64,000 nt of DNA from an uncultured Clostridiaceae bacterium. Lineage in GTDB: Bacteria; Bacillota; Clostridia; TANB77; CAG-465. The translations under genes and the position numbers were made by a program. Each line of letters begins with the position of its first letter. Position 1 is the stretch's first letter. This document shows, piece after piece, positions 7,376-16,185 of the stretch. The DNA is taken from positions 1 through 64,000 of the forward strand of contig CAMVON010000004.1 of assembly GCA_947169155.1 (NCBI GenBank), given 5' to 3'. The notes beneath the pieces are model-generated. The model was given only the letters and a program-made list of their open reading frames with translations. It did not search any database and was not told the DNA's origin.

Positions 7376-8028
7376 TATCTTATTCTATTTAATCTACAAA
7401 TTTTTAGTTTATTATGACGGTTTAAATATCTAAATACACCATTTGGTTTTTCACTACTTGCTACATTCCAAATTGTATTACACATTATATCTGCAATTTG
7501 AACCATATAGTTTTTTCTAGAATCCCAGTAAGAAACATCTAATTTAAAACGCATACCTCTTTCAATAATATAATGAGTTTTAAGATACATCTCTAATGAA
7601 TTAATATCCTCAATTTTCATAGAGGATCTATCTACGTTTATTTGCAAGATTTCACCACTACCTGTTTTAATCATTCTTTTTGAAATCATAAAATCTACTA
7701 GCTTACGTATAACAAAGTTATAATATAGGTGTGTTTCATCTATTTCAATTCCAATTCTATCTTTATCTACTATTATTCCAACTATATACATTCCATCCAT
7801 TTCTTGTAGTTTAATAACTATATCCATTTTTTCTTCCATATTTAAGTAGTTGGCTTTAAGTTCTGTTTCAAAATCCATATTAAGTTTCTCTTTTAATTCG
7901 TGGTTAATTTCAACATATGATTTTTTTATATCTGTATAGTTATTTGTATAAATACCACCAATTACAAAGAATCTATCTGAACTATTTTTATGAATATTTC
8001 CAGATTCATCTAAAAATAAATATTGCAT
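7375..8028 (-). CDS. DUF3800 family protein
   Basis: A 217-residue soluble protein. The N-terminus MQYLFLDESGN carries the FxDESG motif typical of DUF3800, followed by FFVIGGIYTN, and the C-terminal part has QIADIMCNTIW, another conserved stretch with an acidic residue. The acidic residues suggest an RNase H-like metal-binding fold, which is inferred for the family rather than shown here. DUF3800 genes often sit in defence or mobile regions. GGAGG lies upstream of the ATG and a TATAAT on this strand at 8058-8063 gives a short leader. Transcribed alone, against the flanking genes. Confidence 0.75.
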   Translation of the reverse strand: MQYLFLDESGNIHKNSSDRFFVIGGIYTNNYTDIKKSYVEINHELKEKLNMDFETELKANYLNMEEKMDIVIKLQEMDGMYIVGIIVDKDRIGIEIDETHLYYNFVIRKLVDFMISKRMIKTGSGEILQINVDRSSMKIEDINSLEMYLKTHYIIERGMRFKLDVSYWDSRKNYMVQIADIMCNTIWNVASSEKPNGVFRYLNRHNKLKICRLNRIR

Positions 8029-8080
8029 ATATAACCTCCAACATTTAGACTACTAAAATTATATCACAAGATAAAATAAT

Positions 8081-8107
8081 AAAAAAGACCATAGAAATAC
8101 TATGGTC
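8081..8107 (-). terminator. Orphan reverse-strand terminator
   Basis: On the reverse strand GACCATAG (8107-8100) pairs with CTATGGTC (8094-8087), followed by six T. No gene on this strand ends here; the gene at 7375-8028 starts just beyond it. Confidence 0.7.
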
Positions 8108-8217
8108 AAAATTGTGTCTTTTTGAAAAATGATAATAATATTATATCATATCTAGAAGCAAAAATAAATACATTTAAAAGTGTTTTTGTATTTCATTGAA
8201 TTTTCACATAAACTCGT

Positions 8218-8245
8218 TGATTTAACACAATTTTTCTAATATAAT
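8218..8245 (+). promoter_or_regulatory. Promoter of the alarmone synthetase gene
   Basis: TTGATT at 8218-8223 and TATAAT at 8240-8245, spacer 16. The mRNA leader would be only about 10-20 bases. Confidence 0.65.
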
Positions 8246-8262
8246 ATAAGTGTGAGAGGGAG

Positions 8263-8955
8263 GTGAGTAAAGCAACTGAATTAATATTATCTAATAATAA
8301 TTTAAAAGAAAAGGATGATGAAATAGAATTAGAGAGTAAACAATATAATGATCTGTTAACTATATATGGGTTAGCAATGAACCAAGTGGTAAATACAGCT
8401 ACAAATATTAAAAACAGATTAAATGAAATATATAACTATAATCTAATAGAAAAGATAGATTGTAGAGTTAAATCTAAAGATAGCATATTAAGAAAGATGG
8501 ATAAAAAGGATATCCCATTTACATATCAAGCAATGGTAAAATATGTAGATGATATAGCTGGAGTTAGAATTATTTGCCCATTACAAGATGATGTATTACT
8601 CGTAAAAGAGGTAATAAAAAACATGCCAAATATTCATGTAATACAAGAAAAGGACTATATTACTACTCCAAAGAAAAGTGGATATTCTGCATATCACTTA
8701 ATTGTTGAAACACCATTAACTATAAATACAGAAACAGTAATAATGAAAGTAGAAATACAAATTAGAACTGTAGCTATGGATTTCTGGGCAGAGATGGAGC
8801 ATGACATCAGATACAAGAATAAGACTAATAAGCAGCTTACAAAAACAGAATCTAAAAAGCTTACATGGTATGCTAAAAAGTTAGAAAAACTACAAGAAAA
8901 AATGGTTAGATTATATAGAAAACAAGAAGATAATACCACTATGGTAAATTATTAA
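8263..8955 (+). CDS. Small alarmone synthetase, RelA/SpoT domain (RelQ/YjbM type)
   Basis: About 230 residues, the usual size of single-domain (p)ppGpp synthetases. Visible RelA/SpoT marks are RVKSKDSILRKM near residue 68 (ATP binding), DDIAGVRIICP (GTP-binding region), KSGYSAYHLIVE and the EIQIRT motif followed by FWAEMEHDIRYK. There is no hydrolase (HD) domain and no TGS/ACT part, so it makes alarmone but cannot degrade it. The C-terminal helix is Lys-rich. The start is uncertain: the open frame begins at a GTG that overlaps GGAGG at 8259-8263, too close for normal initiation, and the next in-frame ATG is over 100 bases away. Confidence 0.9.
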   Translation: MSKATELILSNNNLKEKDDEIELESKQYNDLLTIYGLAMNQVVNTATNIKNRLNEIYNYNLIEKIDCRVKSKDSILRKMDKKDIPFTYQAMVKYVDDIAGVRIICPLQDDVLLVKEVIKNMPNIHVIQEKDYITTPKKSGYSAYHLIVETPLTINTETVIMKVEIQIRTVAMDFWAEMEHDIRYKNKTNKQLTKTESKKLTWYAKKLEKLQEKMVRLYRKQEDNTTMVNY

Positions 8956-9005
8956 AAAATAAAACAATAATTAAATAAAATAAAAATAAGTTAAATAAAA
9001 ATGAG

Positions 9006-9036
9006 GTTAGCCATGTGTCTTTGTGCCATGGCTAAC
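9006..9036 (+). repeat. Perfect 10-bp hairpin without T tract
   Basis: GTTAGCCATG at 9006-9015 pairs with CATGGCTAAC at 9027-9036 across an 11-base loop. No T run follows, so it is not a standard terminator. It lies between the alarmone synthetase and the membrane protein gene and could be an mRNA processing or protection element. Confidence 0.6.
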
Positions 9037-9113
9037 TTAAATAATGCTTTAAATGACCTAAAAGTCATATTAAATAAAATCAAGATATGAAAAAATATAA
9101 GAGAGGTGGCTAA

Positions 9114-10787
9114 GTGGAAAAATTAAAAAAATTAAAGAATTACTTTTCTATCATTGATATAATATTCTGTTTGTTTTTAGGAACTGCATTTAGTATATAT
9201 CCAGAATATTACACAAAAGGTAGTTGTGAGGCAAGTCCTCATCTAGTAATTAAATCAATAGGATTGTTTTGTATTATATTCATAGTAAGCATTGTTATTA
9301 AAATGTTAATTAGTAAAATTAATAGCATAGAGGATAAAAAAGATGGATTAATAAGTAATTTATTTAATAAAGAAAATAAGATATACAAATATAGACTATT
9401 CATTTTAGCTGGAATAATCCTATTGCTTTGGTTACCAGTAATAATAAGTTTATATCCTGGAACATTATCAAATGATACATGGAACCAATTAAATCAATAT
9501 ATAAATCTATCTAATGGTGAACATCTTCGTGATCATCATCCAGTATTTGATACTATATACATTGGTTCACTAATAGTTCCAATAGCAAAATTAAGTGGGA
9601 ATTGGCAACTAGCGTTTTTCATATATGTAATAATTCAAGCAATTATAACAAGTTTAGTATTTGCTTATTCACTAATATTTGCAAAAGAAAAACTAAAATT
9701 AAATAATGTATTTATTATTATATTTTTAGTTACATACGCAATTTTACCTATATTTCCTGCAAGTGTACAAGCTATAAATAAAGATGCACTATTTTCATGG
9801 ATATATGTTTTGTTCTTCATAAACTTTTTAGATATTGTTAGAACAAAAGGAAGTCAATTAGAAAATAATAAGTTTTTTGCTGCAACTATAGTATTAGCAC
9901 TATTTTGTTGTTTAACTAAAAAGGTTGGAATGTATGTATTACTATTATCTTTAGTGCTATTACTATTATTTAAAATAAGCAATAAGAAAAGAATAATTTG
10001 TATTATAGCTTGTGTTATTATTTTAATGAAGATAATAATGCCTTTTATACTTGAAAAATTCCAAATTGAAAAAAGTGGTCAACAAGAAAAATATTCATTA
10101 TTCTTCCAACAAACAGCTAGATACTTAAAAGAGAATATGGATGATATTAATGAGGAAGATAGACTACTAATAGAAGAAGTAATTGGACAAGATGTAAATG
10201 AAATTGTAAAAGTATATGATGAAAAATATGCCGATCCTGTAAAGGGATATACACAACGAGCTACAGACGATAAATATACAAAATATTTATTCGTATGGGC
10301 AAAACTTGGGCTAAAACATCCATCATCATACATAGATGCAACAAATTGTATGTGGTCTGGTTGGATTAATTATACTATGTATAAGCCATTGATGAATATG
10401 AATCATCATAACCAATTAGATACAGATTATATGGATGAAAGTGTAAGTCAAAGACATGGTACAGCAAAATCTGCAGAGTTTATACAAAATGCATATGATA
10501 CTTTATACAAAATACCAGTAATTAAATATCTATTAACACAAGGTATGTATATAGTAATTATTCCGTTATTTGCTTTATCTACAACATTGAAAAAAGGTGG
10601 AAAAGGCAAGGGCTATTGGATAGGAATTATACCACTATTTTTATCTATTGCATTAGGTTGTTTACTAGCACCAGTTGCAGATAATATTGAAGGTCAAAGA
10701 TACTTATTCCCAGTAACATTTACATCTGTAGCAGTATTAATGTGGACAGTATTTGTACAAAAAGAAAAAGAGCAAGAAATAAAGTAA
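9114..10787 (+). CDS. Large polytopic membrane protein, DUF6020/GT-C-like
   Basis: A 557-residue protein with ten or more hydrophobic segments. A loop after the third segment has YPGTLSNDTWNQL and then DHHPVFDTIYIGSLI; acidic and histidine residues at this position are typical of membrane glycosyltransferase-like families (DUF6020 and other GT-C folds). A large hydrophilic loop lies at about residues 320-455 and three segments close the protein. It probably acts on a lipid-linked sugar at the membrane, consistent with the polysaccharide operon just downstream, but substrate and reaction are inferred. GTG start with AGAGGTGG upstream. It ends at its own terminator, so it is not cotranscribed with the operon. 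Confidence 0.65.
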   Translation: MEKLKKLKNYFSIIDIIFCLFLGTAFSIYPEYYTKGSCEASPHLVIKSIGLFCIIFIVSIVIKMLISKINSIEDKKDGLISNLFNKENKIYKYRLFILAGIILLLWLPVIISLYPGTLSNDTWNQLNQYINLSNGEHLRDHHPVFDTIYIGSLIVPIAKLSGNWQLAFFIYVIIQAIITSLVFAYSLIFAKEKLKLNNVFIIIFLVTYAILPIFPASVQAINKDALFSWIYVLFFINFLDIVRTKGSQLENNKFFAATIVLALFCCLTKKVGMYVLLLSLVLLLLFKISNKKRIICIIACVIILMKIIMPFILEKFQIEKSGQQEKYSLFFQQTARYLKENMDDINEEDRLLIEEVIGQDVNEIVKVYDEKYADPVKGYTQRATDDKYTKYLFVWAKLGLKHPSSYIDATNCMWSGWINYTMYKPLMNMNHHNQLDTDYMDESVSQRHGTAKSAEFIQNAYDTLYKIPVIKYLLTQGMYIVIIPLFALSTTLKKGGKGKGYWIGIIPLFLSIALGCLLAPVADNIEGQRYLFPVTFTSVAVLMWTVFVQKEKEQEIK

Positions 10788-10801
10788 ATAATATAAAATG
10801 G

Positions 10802-10828
10802 TACACCCGAAAGGGTGTATTATTTTTA
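10802..10828 (+). terminator. Intrinsic terminator after 10787
   Basis: TACACCC at 10802-10808 pairs with GGGTGTA at 10813-10819, loop GAAA, then TTATTTTT. Confidence 0.85.
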
Positions 10829-10954
10829 ACCTAAAATTAGCAAAAACAAAAAGATTACCAATGTGTCAACTTGACATTTTGAACAACATACAAATATGAA
10901 TAAATATTCATAAAATAAATTACATAAAAAACGCAAATTTTTTGCACTTTTTTG

Positions 10955-10983
10955 TTGACTATTTATATTAATAATGATATAAT
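10955..10983 (+). promoter_or_regulatory. Promoter of the polysaccharide operon
   Basis: TTGACT at 10955-10960 and TATAAT at 10978-10983, spacer 17. The first convincing start codon is at 11408, so transcripts carry a leader of about 420 bases. Confidence 0.75.
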
Positions 10984-10989
10984 AAAATC

Positions 10990-11407
10990 CGTCGAATATA
11001 TAATTTGAGTAAAAGTAAATTGTAAAATTTATGAAGTTGAAGATTAATGTAAAGTGCAACTTAGGAAAAACGTAACATTATCACACCACTAAATGTAGTA
11101 TAGCGATAATTATATGGATATTTTAGACGGGATAAAAGAACTTAGTTATAGACAGATGAAGCACGAACTAAAATACGTATGTTATTCTAAACGTAGTACA
11201 AGCAGTAGATTCAAATGCAGCAAAGTTTTAATGTACAAGATAGGGGTTGTGTTCTATCTGTATTTTTTTGCGTTTAAAAGAAACACACAAAAAAGTACAC
11301 AATGCATTAAACAATCATAAAGAGTAATCATTTTACATCACACATCATAAAACTTATTACCAGTTATATACATTACGAAATTAATTTAAGTTTTGGGGGA
11401 ATACAAA
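10990..11407 (+). ncRNA. Long structured 5' leader of the polysaccharide operon
   Basis: No supported gene lies between the promoter and the ATG at 11408. A 68-codon frame (11114-11320) has no ribosome site and an unlikely composition. The leader contains a hairpin with ATTATC and GATAAT arms closing an inner ACTA-AATG-TAGT hairpin near 11075-11112, and a terminator-like hairpin at 11238-11269. It matches no riboswitch class I can recognise. Conditional termination before the operon is the natural reading, but the ligand or protein is unknown. Confidence 0.5.
11238..11269 (+). terminator. Attenuator-like terminator inside the leader
   Basis: AGATAG at 11238-11243 pairs with CTATCT at 11254-11259, then GTA and seven T. 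It lies about 250 bases after the promoter and about 140 bases before the first gene. Confidence 0.6.
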
Positions 11408-12217
11408 ATGTCAAATTTAAATGAAGCAGAAGATTACAAGATATTAAGTTTTGAAACAGATGCAAAAATACCAGAAGTTAAAAACGAGAATGATATTATT
11501 AAATTTAACGAAGCACAAGAAGTAGCTCAACCTACAACTAAACACAAGCTAGGTGCTTACCACTACTTCAAAAGAGGATTAGACATAGCTATATCTTCAG
11601 TAGCTTTAGTGTTGCTTTCACCAGTATTTTTAGTTACAAGTATTGCTATTAAATTAGACTCTAAAGGACCAGTTATTTTTAAACAACAAAGAATTGGTAA
11701 AGACGGAAAAATATTTGAAATCTATAAATTTAGAAGTATGGCTGCAGATAATGACGCTTCAGATTTATCTACACCAGATAAACATACTAAAGTTGGAGAT
11801 TTCATTAGAAAAACAAGTATAGATGAATTACCACAACTTGTAAACATCTTAAAAGGTGATATGGCAATTATTGGACCAAGACCTTGGACTCCAGTGTATT
11901 ACCAAGATATGACTGAAGAGCAAAAACATAGATATGACGTTTTACCTGGTATTACAGGATTAGCTCAAGCAAGTGGTAGAAACTGTACTAATGTAATAGA
12001 CAGAATTAACTATGATCTTGAATATGTAGACAACTATAGCTTAAAAAGTGATATAGACATAGTATTTAAGACACTTAAAGTTTTAGTATGTAAAGAAGAC
12101 GGTGCTGATGGTGGTAAAGGTACAGTACAAAATGATTTAGACTTACTAAGAAATCAACACTTAATTATAAATAATGAGGTTAATATTGAGAACACAGATT
12201 TAAAAACAACATTGTAA
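11408..12217 (+). CDS. Undecaprenyl-phosphate sugar-1-phosphate transferase
   Basis: A 269-residue protein. After a hydrophilic N-terminus of about 50 residues comes one hydrophobic re-entrant helix (IAISSVALVLLSPVFLVTS) and the monotopic sugar-transferase domain: SKGPVIFKQQRIGKDGKIF, IYKFRSM, SIDELPQLVNILKGDMAIIGPRPWTP and LPGITGLAQASGRN. The Asp-Glu in SIDELPQ is the catalytic pair of this family (PglC, WcaJ type). It loads the first sugar phosphate onto undecaprenyl phosphate on the inner membrane face and so starts each repeat unit. ATG at 11408 follows GGGGGAA; the frame is open from 11393. First gene of the operon. Confidence 0.93.
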   Translation: MSNLNEAEDYKILSFETDAKIPEVKNENDIIKFNEAQEVAQPTTKHKLGAYHYFKRGLDIAISSVALVLLSPVFLVTSIAIKLDSKGPVIFKQQRIGKDGKIFEIYKFRSMAADNDASDLSTPDKHTKVGDFIRKTSIDELPQLVNILKGDMAIIGPRPWTPVYYQDMTEEQKHRYDVLPGITGLAQASGRNCTNVIDRINYDLEYVDNYSLKSDIDIVFKTLKVLVCKEDGADGGKGTVQNDLDLLRNQHLIINNEVNIENTDLKTTL

Positions 12218-12231
12218 AGGAGATAAAATAT

Positions 12232-13080
12232 ATGAAATATACTAATTATTCTGTGTTAATGTCAGTTTATCATAAAGAAAATCCAAAATATTTAATTCAA
12301 AGTATGGATAGTATGTATAATCAAACAGTAAAGACAAATGATTTTGTTTTAATTTGTGACGGACCATTAAACGATGAATTATATAAAGCGATAGAATTTG
12401 AAAAAGAGAAGTTTGGAGACATTCTTAATGTGGTCAGATTACCAGAAAATAAAGGATTAGGAAATGCTTTAAGAATCGGTGTGGAAATATGTAAAAATGA
12501 ATTAATAGCAAGAATGGATTCTGATGATATATCAAAAAGAGATAGATGTGAGAAACAATTAAGAGTATTTAATGAAAACGAAGGGGTTAGCGTTGTAGGA
12601 GGATGGATTGAAGAATTTACAGATACAATAGAGGTAATAAATTCTATGAGAGTTGTTCCTGAAACAAACAAAGAAATAATAGAATTTTCAAAATTCAGAA
12701 GTCCGTTTAATCATCCAACAGTAATGTATAAAAAGAATGATGTATTAAAAGCCGGAAATTATAGAAGTGATATCAGAAATACGCAAGATTATTATTTGTG
12801 GATTGATATGCTTACAAAAGGATATAAAGGATACAATATTCAAGAATCATTACTATGGATGCGCGCTAACTCTAATTTATTTAAGAGAAGAGCAGGAAAA
12901 GAATACTTAAAATTGCAAATAAACTTATTAAACATAATGAAACAAAGAAAATACATTTCAAATTTTCAATATATAAAAAGTTTTACTTTGAGAACATTGT
13001 CTTCGTTGGCACCAAATTGGTTGAGAAAAATGATGTTTAAAAAAGTATTAAGAAAAGAAGTAAAACAAATTAAGGAGTAA
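12232..13080 (+). CDS. Family 2 glycosyltransferase
   Basis: A 282-residue cytoplasmic or peripheral GT-A enzyme. It opens with YSVLMSVYHKENPKYL (nucleotide-sugar binding), has NKGLGNALRIGVE and the metal-binding DSDD motif at about residue 97 (IARMDSDDISKRDRCEKQL). That arrangement resembles AmsE-type enzymes of exopolysaccharide loci. It adds one sugar to the lipid-linked repeat unit, but donor and linkage cannot be read from sequence. The start has AAAGGAGAT upstream; it begins 14 bases after the sugar transferase and ends 3 bases before the next gene. Confidence 0.9.
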   Translation: MKYTNYSVLMSVYHKENPKYLIQSMDSMYNQTVKTNDFVLICDGPLNDELYKAIEFEKEKFGDILNVVRLPENKGLGNALRIGVEICKNELIARMDSDDISKRDRCEKQLRVFNENEGVSVVGGWIEEFTDTIEVINSMRVVPETNKEIIEFSKFRSPFNHPTVMYKKNDVLKAGNYRSDIRNTQDYYLWIDMLTKGYKGYNIQESLLWMRANSNLFKRRAGKEYLKLQINLLNIMKQRKYISNFQYIKSFTLRTLSSLAPNWLRKMMFKKVLRKEVKQIKE

Positions 13081-13083
13081 AAC

Positions 13084-14199
13084 ATGAAAATAATGTTTAT
13101 AATTCCACGTATGAACGGTGGAGGAGCAGAAAGAGTTGTAGCAAATTTAGCAAACTCATTTTCAAAAGAAAATAAAGTAATGGTGTGCACTTTGGTATCA
13201 AATGAATCTTTCTATGATTTTAACAGTAACAATATTGATTTTAAAAGTGCAGGTTATTCAATTGATAGAAAAAACAAAATATCAACTTTAAATTCTTATA
13301 GGAAACTATTCTTTAAGTCTTTAAAATATTTAAAAAGAAAAATTAATGAGTTTGATCCAGATTGTATTATTTCATTTTTAATTGAAACAGATATTTTAAC
13401 GTATTTGGTTACTCGAAAAAATAAAAAAATAGTAAGAATTAATTCAGAAAGAAATGATCCAACAAGAAGAAACAAAATTATAAAAATAATTCTAAAACAC
13501 ATTTACAAAAAATCAGATTTATTTGTTTGTCAAAGCAAAAAAATTTATGACTATTATAAATATATTGATGCCAGAAAAAAAGTAATTATTAGTAATCCAA
13601 TTGACAATACAAAATTACCACAAATAGTAAAAGATGAAAGTAATCACAATATTGTATCAGTCGGTAGATTAACTAGCCAAAAAAATTTTGAATTACTTAT
13701 TAACAGTTTTATAATAGCAAAAAATTCAATACCAGAAGATAGCAAATTAATTATATATGGAGAAGGAAAACTAAGAAGTAAGCTAGAAGAATTAATTGCA
13801 AGTAATAAGTTAAAAGAAAGAATTTTGCTACCTGGAGCAAAAAAAGATATTTTAAACGTTATTAATGGTTCAGCATTATTTGTTATGTCATCTAACTATG
13901 AAGGCTTTCCAAATGCATTGTTAGAAGCAATGGCTATAGGATTACCTGTAATATCAACAGATTTTTACACAGGAGTAGCAAAAGAATTAATAAAGAAAGA
14001 TAATGGAATAATTGTTGGTATAAATAATGAATTAGAAATGTCTGAAGCAATTATAAAAATGATGAATAGCGACACTTTAAGAAATACATGCAGACATAAT
14101 AATATTAAAATCAGAAACAAGTATAATATAGATACTATTTCCTCACAATGGATGAAAGCAATAGAAAAGGAAGTTGAAATTAATGAATCAAAGAATTAA
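13084..14199 (+). CDS. Family 4 glycosyltransferase
   Basis: A 371-residue GT-B retaining enzyme. The N-terminal half begins MKIMFIIPRMNGGGAERVV with the glycine-rich acceptor loop; the C-terminal half has SVGRLTSQKNFELL, IIYGEGKLR and the EGFPNALLEAMAIGLPVIST motif that binds the nucleotide sugar (E-x7-E). It is close in plan to the enzyme at 15100, and the two may add similar sugars. Its last 26 bases overlap the next gene, so translation is probably coupled. Confidence 0.92.
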   Translation: MKIMFIIPRMNGGGAERVVANLANSFSKENKVMVCTLVSNESFYDFNSNNIDFKSAGYSIDRKNKISTLNSYRKLFFKSLKYLKRKINEFDPDCIISFLIETDILTYLVTRKNKKIVRINSERNDPTRRNKIIKIILKHIYKKSDLFVCQSKKIYDYYKYIDARKKVIISNPIDNTKLPQIVKDESNHNIVSVGRLTSQKNFELLINSFIIAKNSIPEDSKLIIYGEGKLRSKLEELIASNKLKERILLPGAKKDILNVINGSALFVMSSNYEGFPNALLEAMAIGLPVISTDFYTGVAKELIKKDNGIIVGINNELEMSEAIIKMMNSDTLRNTCRHNNIKIRNKYNIDTISSQWMKAIEKEVEINESKN

Positions 14200-15103
14200 A
14201 CAAATATTAAAAAATCCTTCATTATTATTTGAAATTTTAGGACATAGAGGATTGCTAAATTTTATAAAAGATGAACAATATTTAAAGATTCTTTATAGAA
14301 TAAGAATGAAAAAAAATTTAAATATAAAAGATCCGGTGAATTATAATGAAAAACTTCAATGGCTAAAATTACATAATAGAAAAGAGATTTATACTAAAAT
14401 GGTTGATAAATACGAAGTAAAAGAATATGTAAAAAACATTATTGGAGAAGAATATATAATACCAACTATAGGAATCTATAATAAATTTGAAGACATTGAA
14501 TTTGAAAAATTACCAAACCAATTTGTTATTAAATGCACCCATGATTCTGGTGGAATAGTTATTTGTAAGGATAAAACATTGTTCAACTATAAAAAAGCAA
14601 AGAAAAAAATTAATAAATGTTTAAAACATAATTTTTATTATGGACAAAGAGAATGGCCATATAAAAATGTAAAACCTAGAGTATTAATCGAAAAATATAT
14701 GGAGGATAATATAAATAAATCTATGCGAGATTATAAGTTTTTTTGTTTTAATGGGGAACCAAAGCTGATGTACATATCCGAAGGACTAGAAAATCACGCA
14801 ACAGCAAAAATATCATTTTATGATATGGATTTTAAAATTACAGATTGTAAAAGAAGTGATTATAAACAACTTGATTATACTCCAAAAAAGCCTAAAAATT
14901 TTGAATTAATGAAAAAATTTGCGGCTATATTATCGAAAAATATTCCTCATATCAGAGTTGATTTTTATGAAATAAATGAAAAGTTATACTTTGGAGAATT
15001 AACCTTTTTCACTTGTTCAGGATTCATGCCTTTTGAAAGTGAAAAGTGGAATAACGAACTGGGAGAATTAATTAACATTAATAAAATGGAGGAAAATAAA
15101 TGA
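14174..15103 (+). CDS. TupA-like ATP-grasp protein
   Basis: A 309-residue protein of the TupA-like ATP-grasp family. Marks are the segment PVNYNEKLQWLKLHNRKEIYTKMVDKY in short form (NEKLQWLKL near residue 57), QFVIKCTHDSGGIVICKDK (nucleotide-binding loop), DYKFFCFNGEPKLMY, and HIRVDFYEINEKLYFGELTF with the metal-binding acidic residues. TupA makes the peptide part of teichuronopeptide in an alkaliphilic Bacillus, so this family is expected to form amide bonds, here probably adding an amino acid to an acidic sugar of the polysaccharide. That fits with the UDP-glucuronate and galacturonate genes downstream. Overlaps the next gene by ATGA. Confidence 0.85.
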   Translation: MKLMNQRIKQILKNPSLLFEILGHRGLLNFIKDEQYLKILYRIRMKKNLNIKDPVNYNEKLQWLKLHNRKEIYTKMVDKYEVKEYVKNIIGEEYIIPTIGIYNKFEDIEFEKLPNQFVIKCTHDSGGIVICKDKTLFNYKKAKKKINKCLKHNFYYGQREWPYKNVKPRVLIEKYMEDNINKSMRDYKFFCFNGEPKLMYISEGLENHATAKISFYDMDFKITDCKRSDYKQLDYTPKKPKNFELMKKFAAILSKNIPHIRVDFYEINEKLYFGELTFFTCSGFMPFESEKWNNELGELININKMEENK

Positions 15104-16185
15104 AAATTACATTTTTAATTAGTTCTATGTCAGGAGGAGGTGCTGAAAGAGTAACTTGTAACTTGGCAAATTATTTAAATAATCGTGGAAATGAAGTATG
15201 TGTTATAACAATGTCTGATAATGAAGATACGTATTATTTAGATAAAGGAATTAATAGAGTATATTTACTAAAGAAAAAAGAAAAAAGAAACAAGATAATA
15301 GATAATATTACAAGGTTCAAACGTCTTTCTAAATATATGAAGGAAACAAAATGTGATGCATATGTTGTAATGCTTCCAATAACAACAATAATGATGATGT
15401 TATTAAAAAACAAGACTAAGGCAAAAATTATTGCATCTGAAAGGGTGGATCCAAATTCATATAGCCCATTGATGAAAATAATATTAAAAAAAATGCTAAA
15501 AAAGGCAGATGGACTAGTTTTCCAAACAGAAGATGCTATGAATTATTATAATCTATTTGAAAAAAAACAAATAGTAATACCAAATGCTATCAATGAGGAT
15601 TTTATAAATTTTAATTATTCTGGCAAAAAAGCAAACAAAATAGTATCAGTAGGAAGATTATCAAAACAAAAAAATTTTGAACTACTAATTGAATCATTTA
15701 GTGAAATAATTAAGAATCATCCAAATATTGATTTGATAATTTATGGAGAAGGACCTGAAAGGCAAAGGTTACAACAAAAGATTAATTCATTAGATTTAAA
15801 TGAAAATATTAAGTTACCAGGATATTCAAAAAATATTAAAGACGAGATAAAGGACGCAAAAATATTTGTTATGAGTTCAAATTATGAAGGCATGCCAAAT
15901 GCACTTATGGAAGCAATGGCTATGGGAATTCCTTGTATATCTACCGATTGCCCATGTGGTGGGCCTAAATTTTTAATAAAAAATGAAGTTAATGGTTTAC
16001 TAGTAAATGTTAATGACAAAAAAGAATTGATAGTACAAATTACTAGATTACTTGATGATCATAAATTATCTGAAAAAATTGGTAGTAATGCTAAAAGAAT
16101 AACAAAAGAACTAAATCCAGAAATAATATATGGAAAATGGGAAAAGTTTATTAATAGCATAACAAAAAATAAAGGAGGGAATTAG
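15100..16185 (+). CDS. Family 4 glycosyltransferase
   Basis: A 361-residue GT-B enzyme. MKITFLISSMSGGGAERVT opens the protein; SVGRLSKQKNFELLIESF, LIIYGEGPERQRL and EGMPNALMEAMAMGIPCIST form the C-terminal nucleotide-sugar site. It is clearly related to the 13084 enzyme and lies one gene away, so duplication within the locus is likely. The ATG overlaps the stop of the TupA-like gene (ATGA), and the gene ends directly before the GTG of the polymerase gene. Confidence 0.92.
   Translation: MKITFLISSMSGGGAERVTCNLANYLNNRGNEVCVITMSDNEDTYYLDKGINRVYLLKKKEKRNKIIDNITRFKRLSKYMKETKCDAYVVMLPITTIMMMLLKNKTKAKIIASERVDPNSYSPLMKIILKKMLKKADGLVFQTEDAMNYYNLFEKKQIVIPNAINEDFINFNYSGKKANKIVSVGRLSKQKNFELLIESFSEIIKNHPNIDLIIYGEGPERQRLQQKINSLDLNENIKLPGYSKNIKDEIKDAKIFVMSSNYEGMPNALMEAMAMGIPCISTDCPCGGPKFLIKNEVNGLLVNVNDKKELIVQITRLLDDHKLSEKIGSNAKRITKELNPEIIYGKWEKFINSITKNKGGN

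Noticed and set aside
11114-11320. 68-codon frame in the polysaccharide leader
   Set aside because: No ribosome site, an odd composition, and it covers the terminator-like hairpin; the leader is more likely untranslated.
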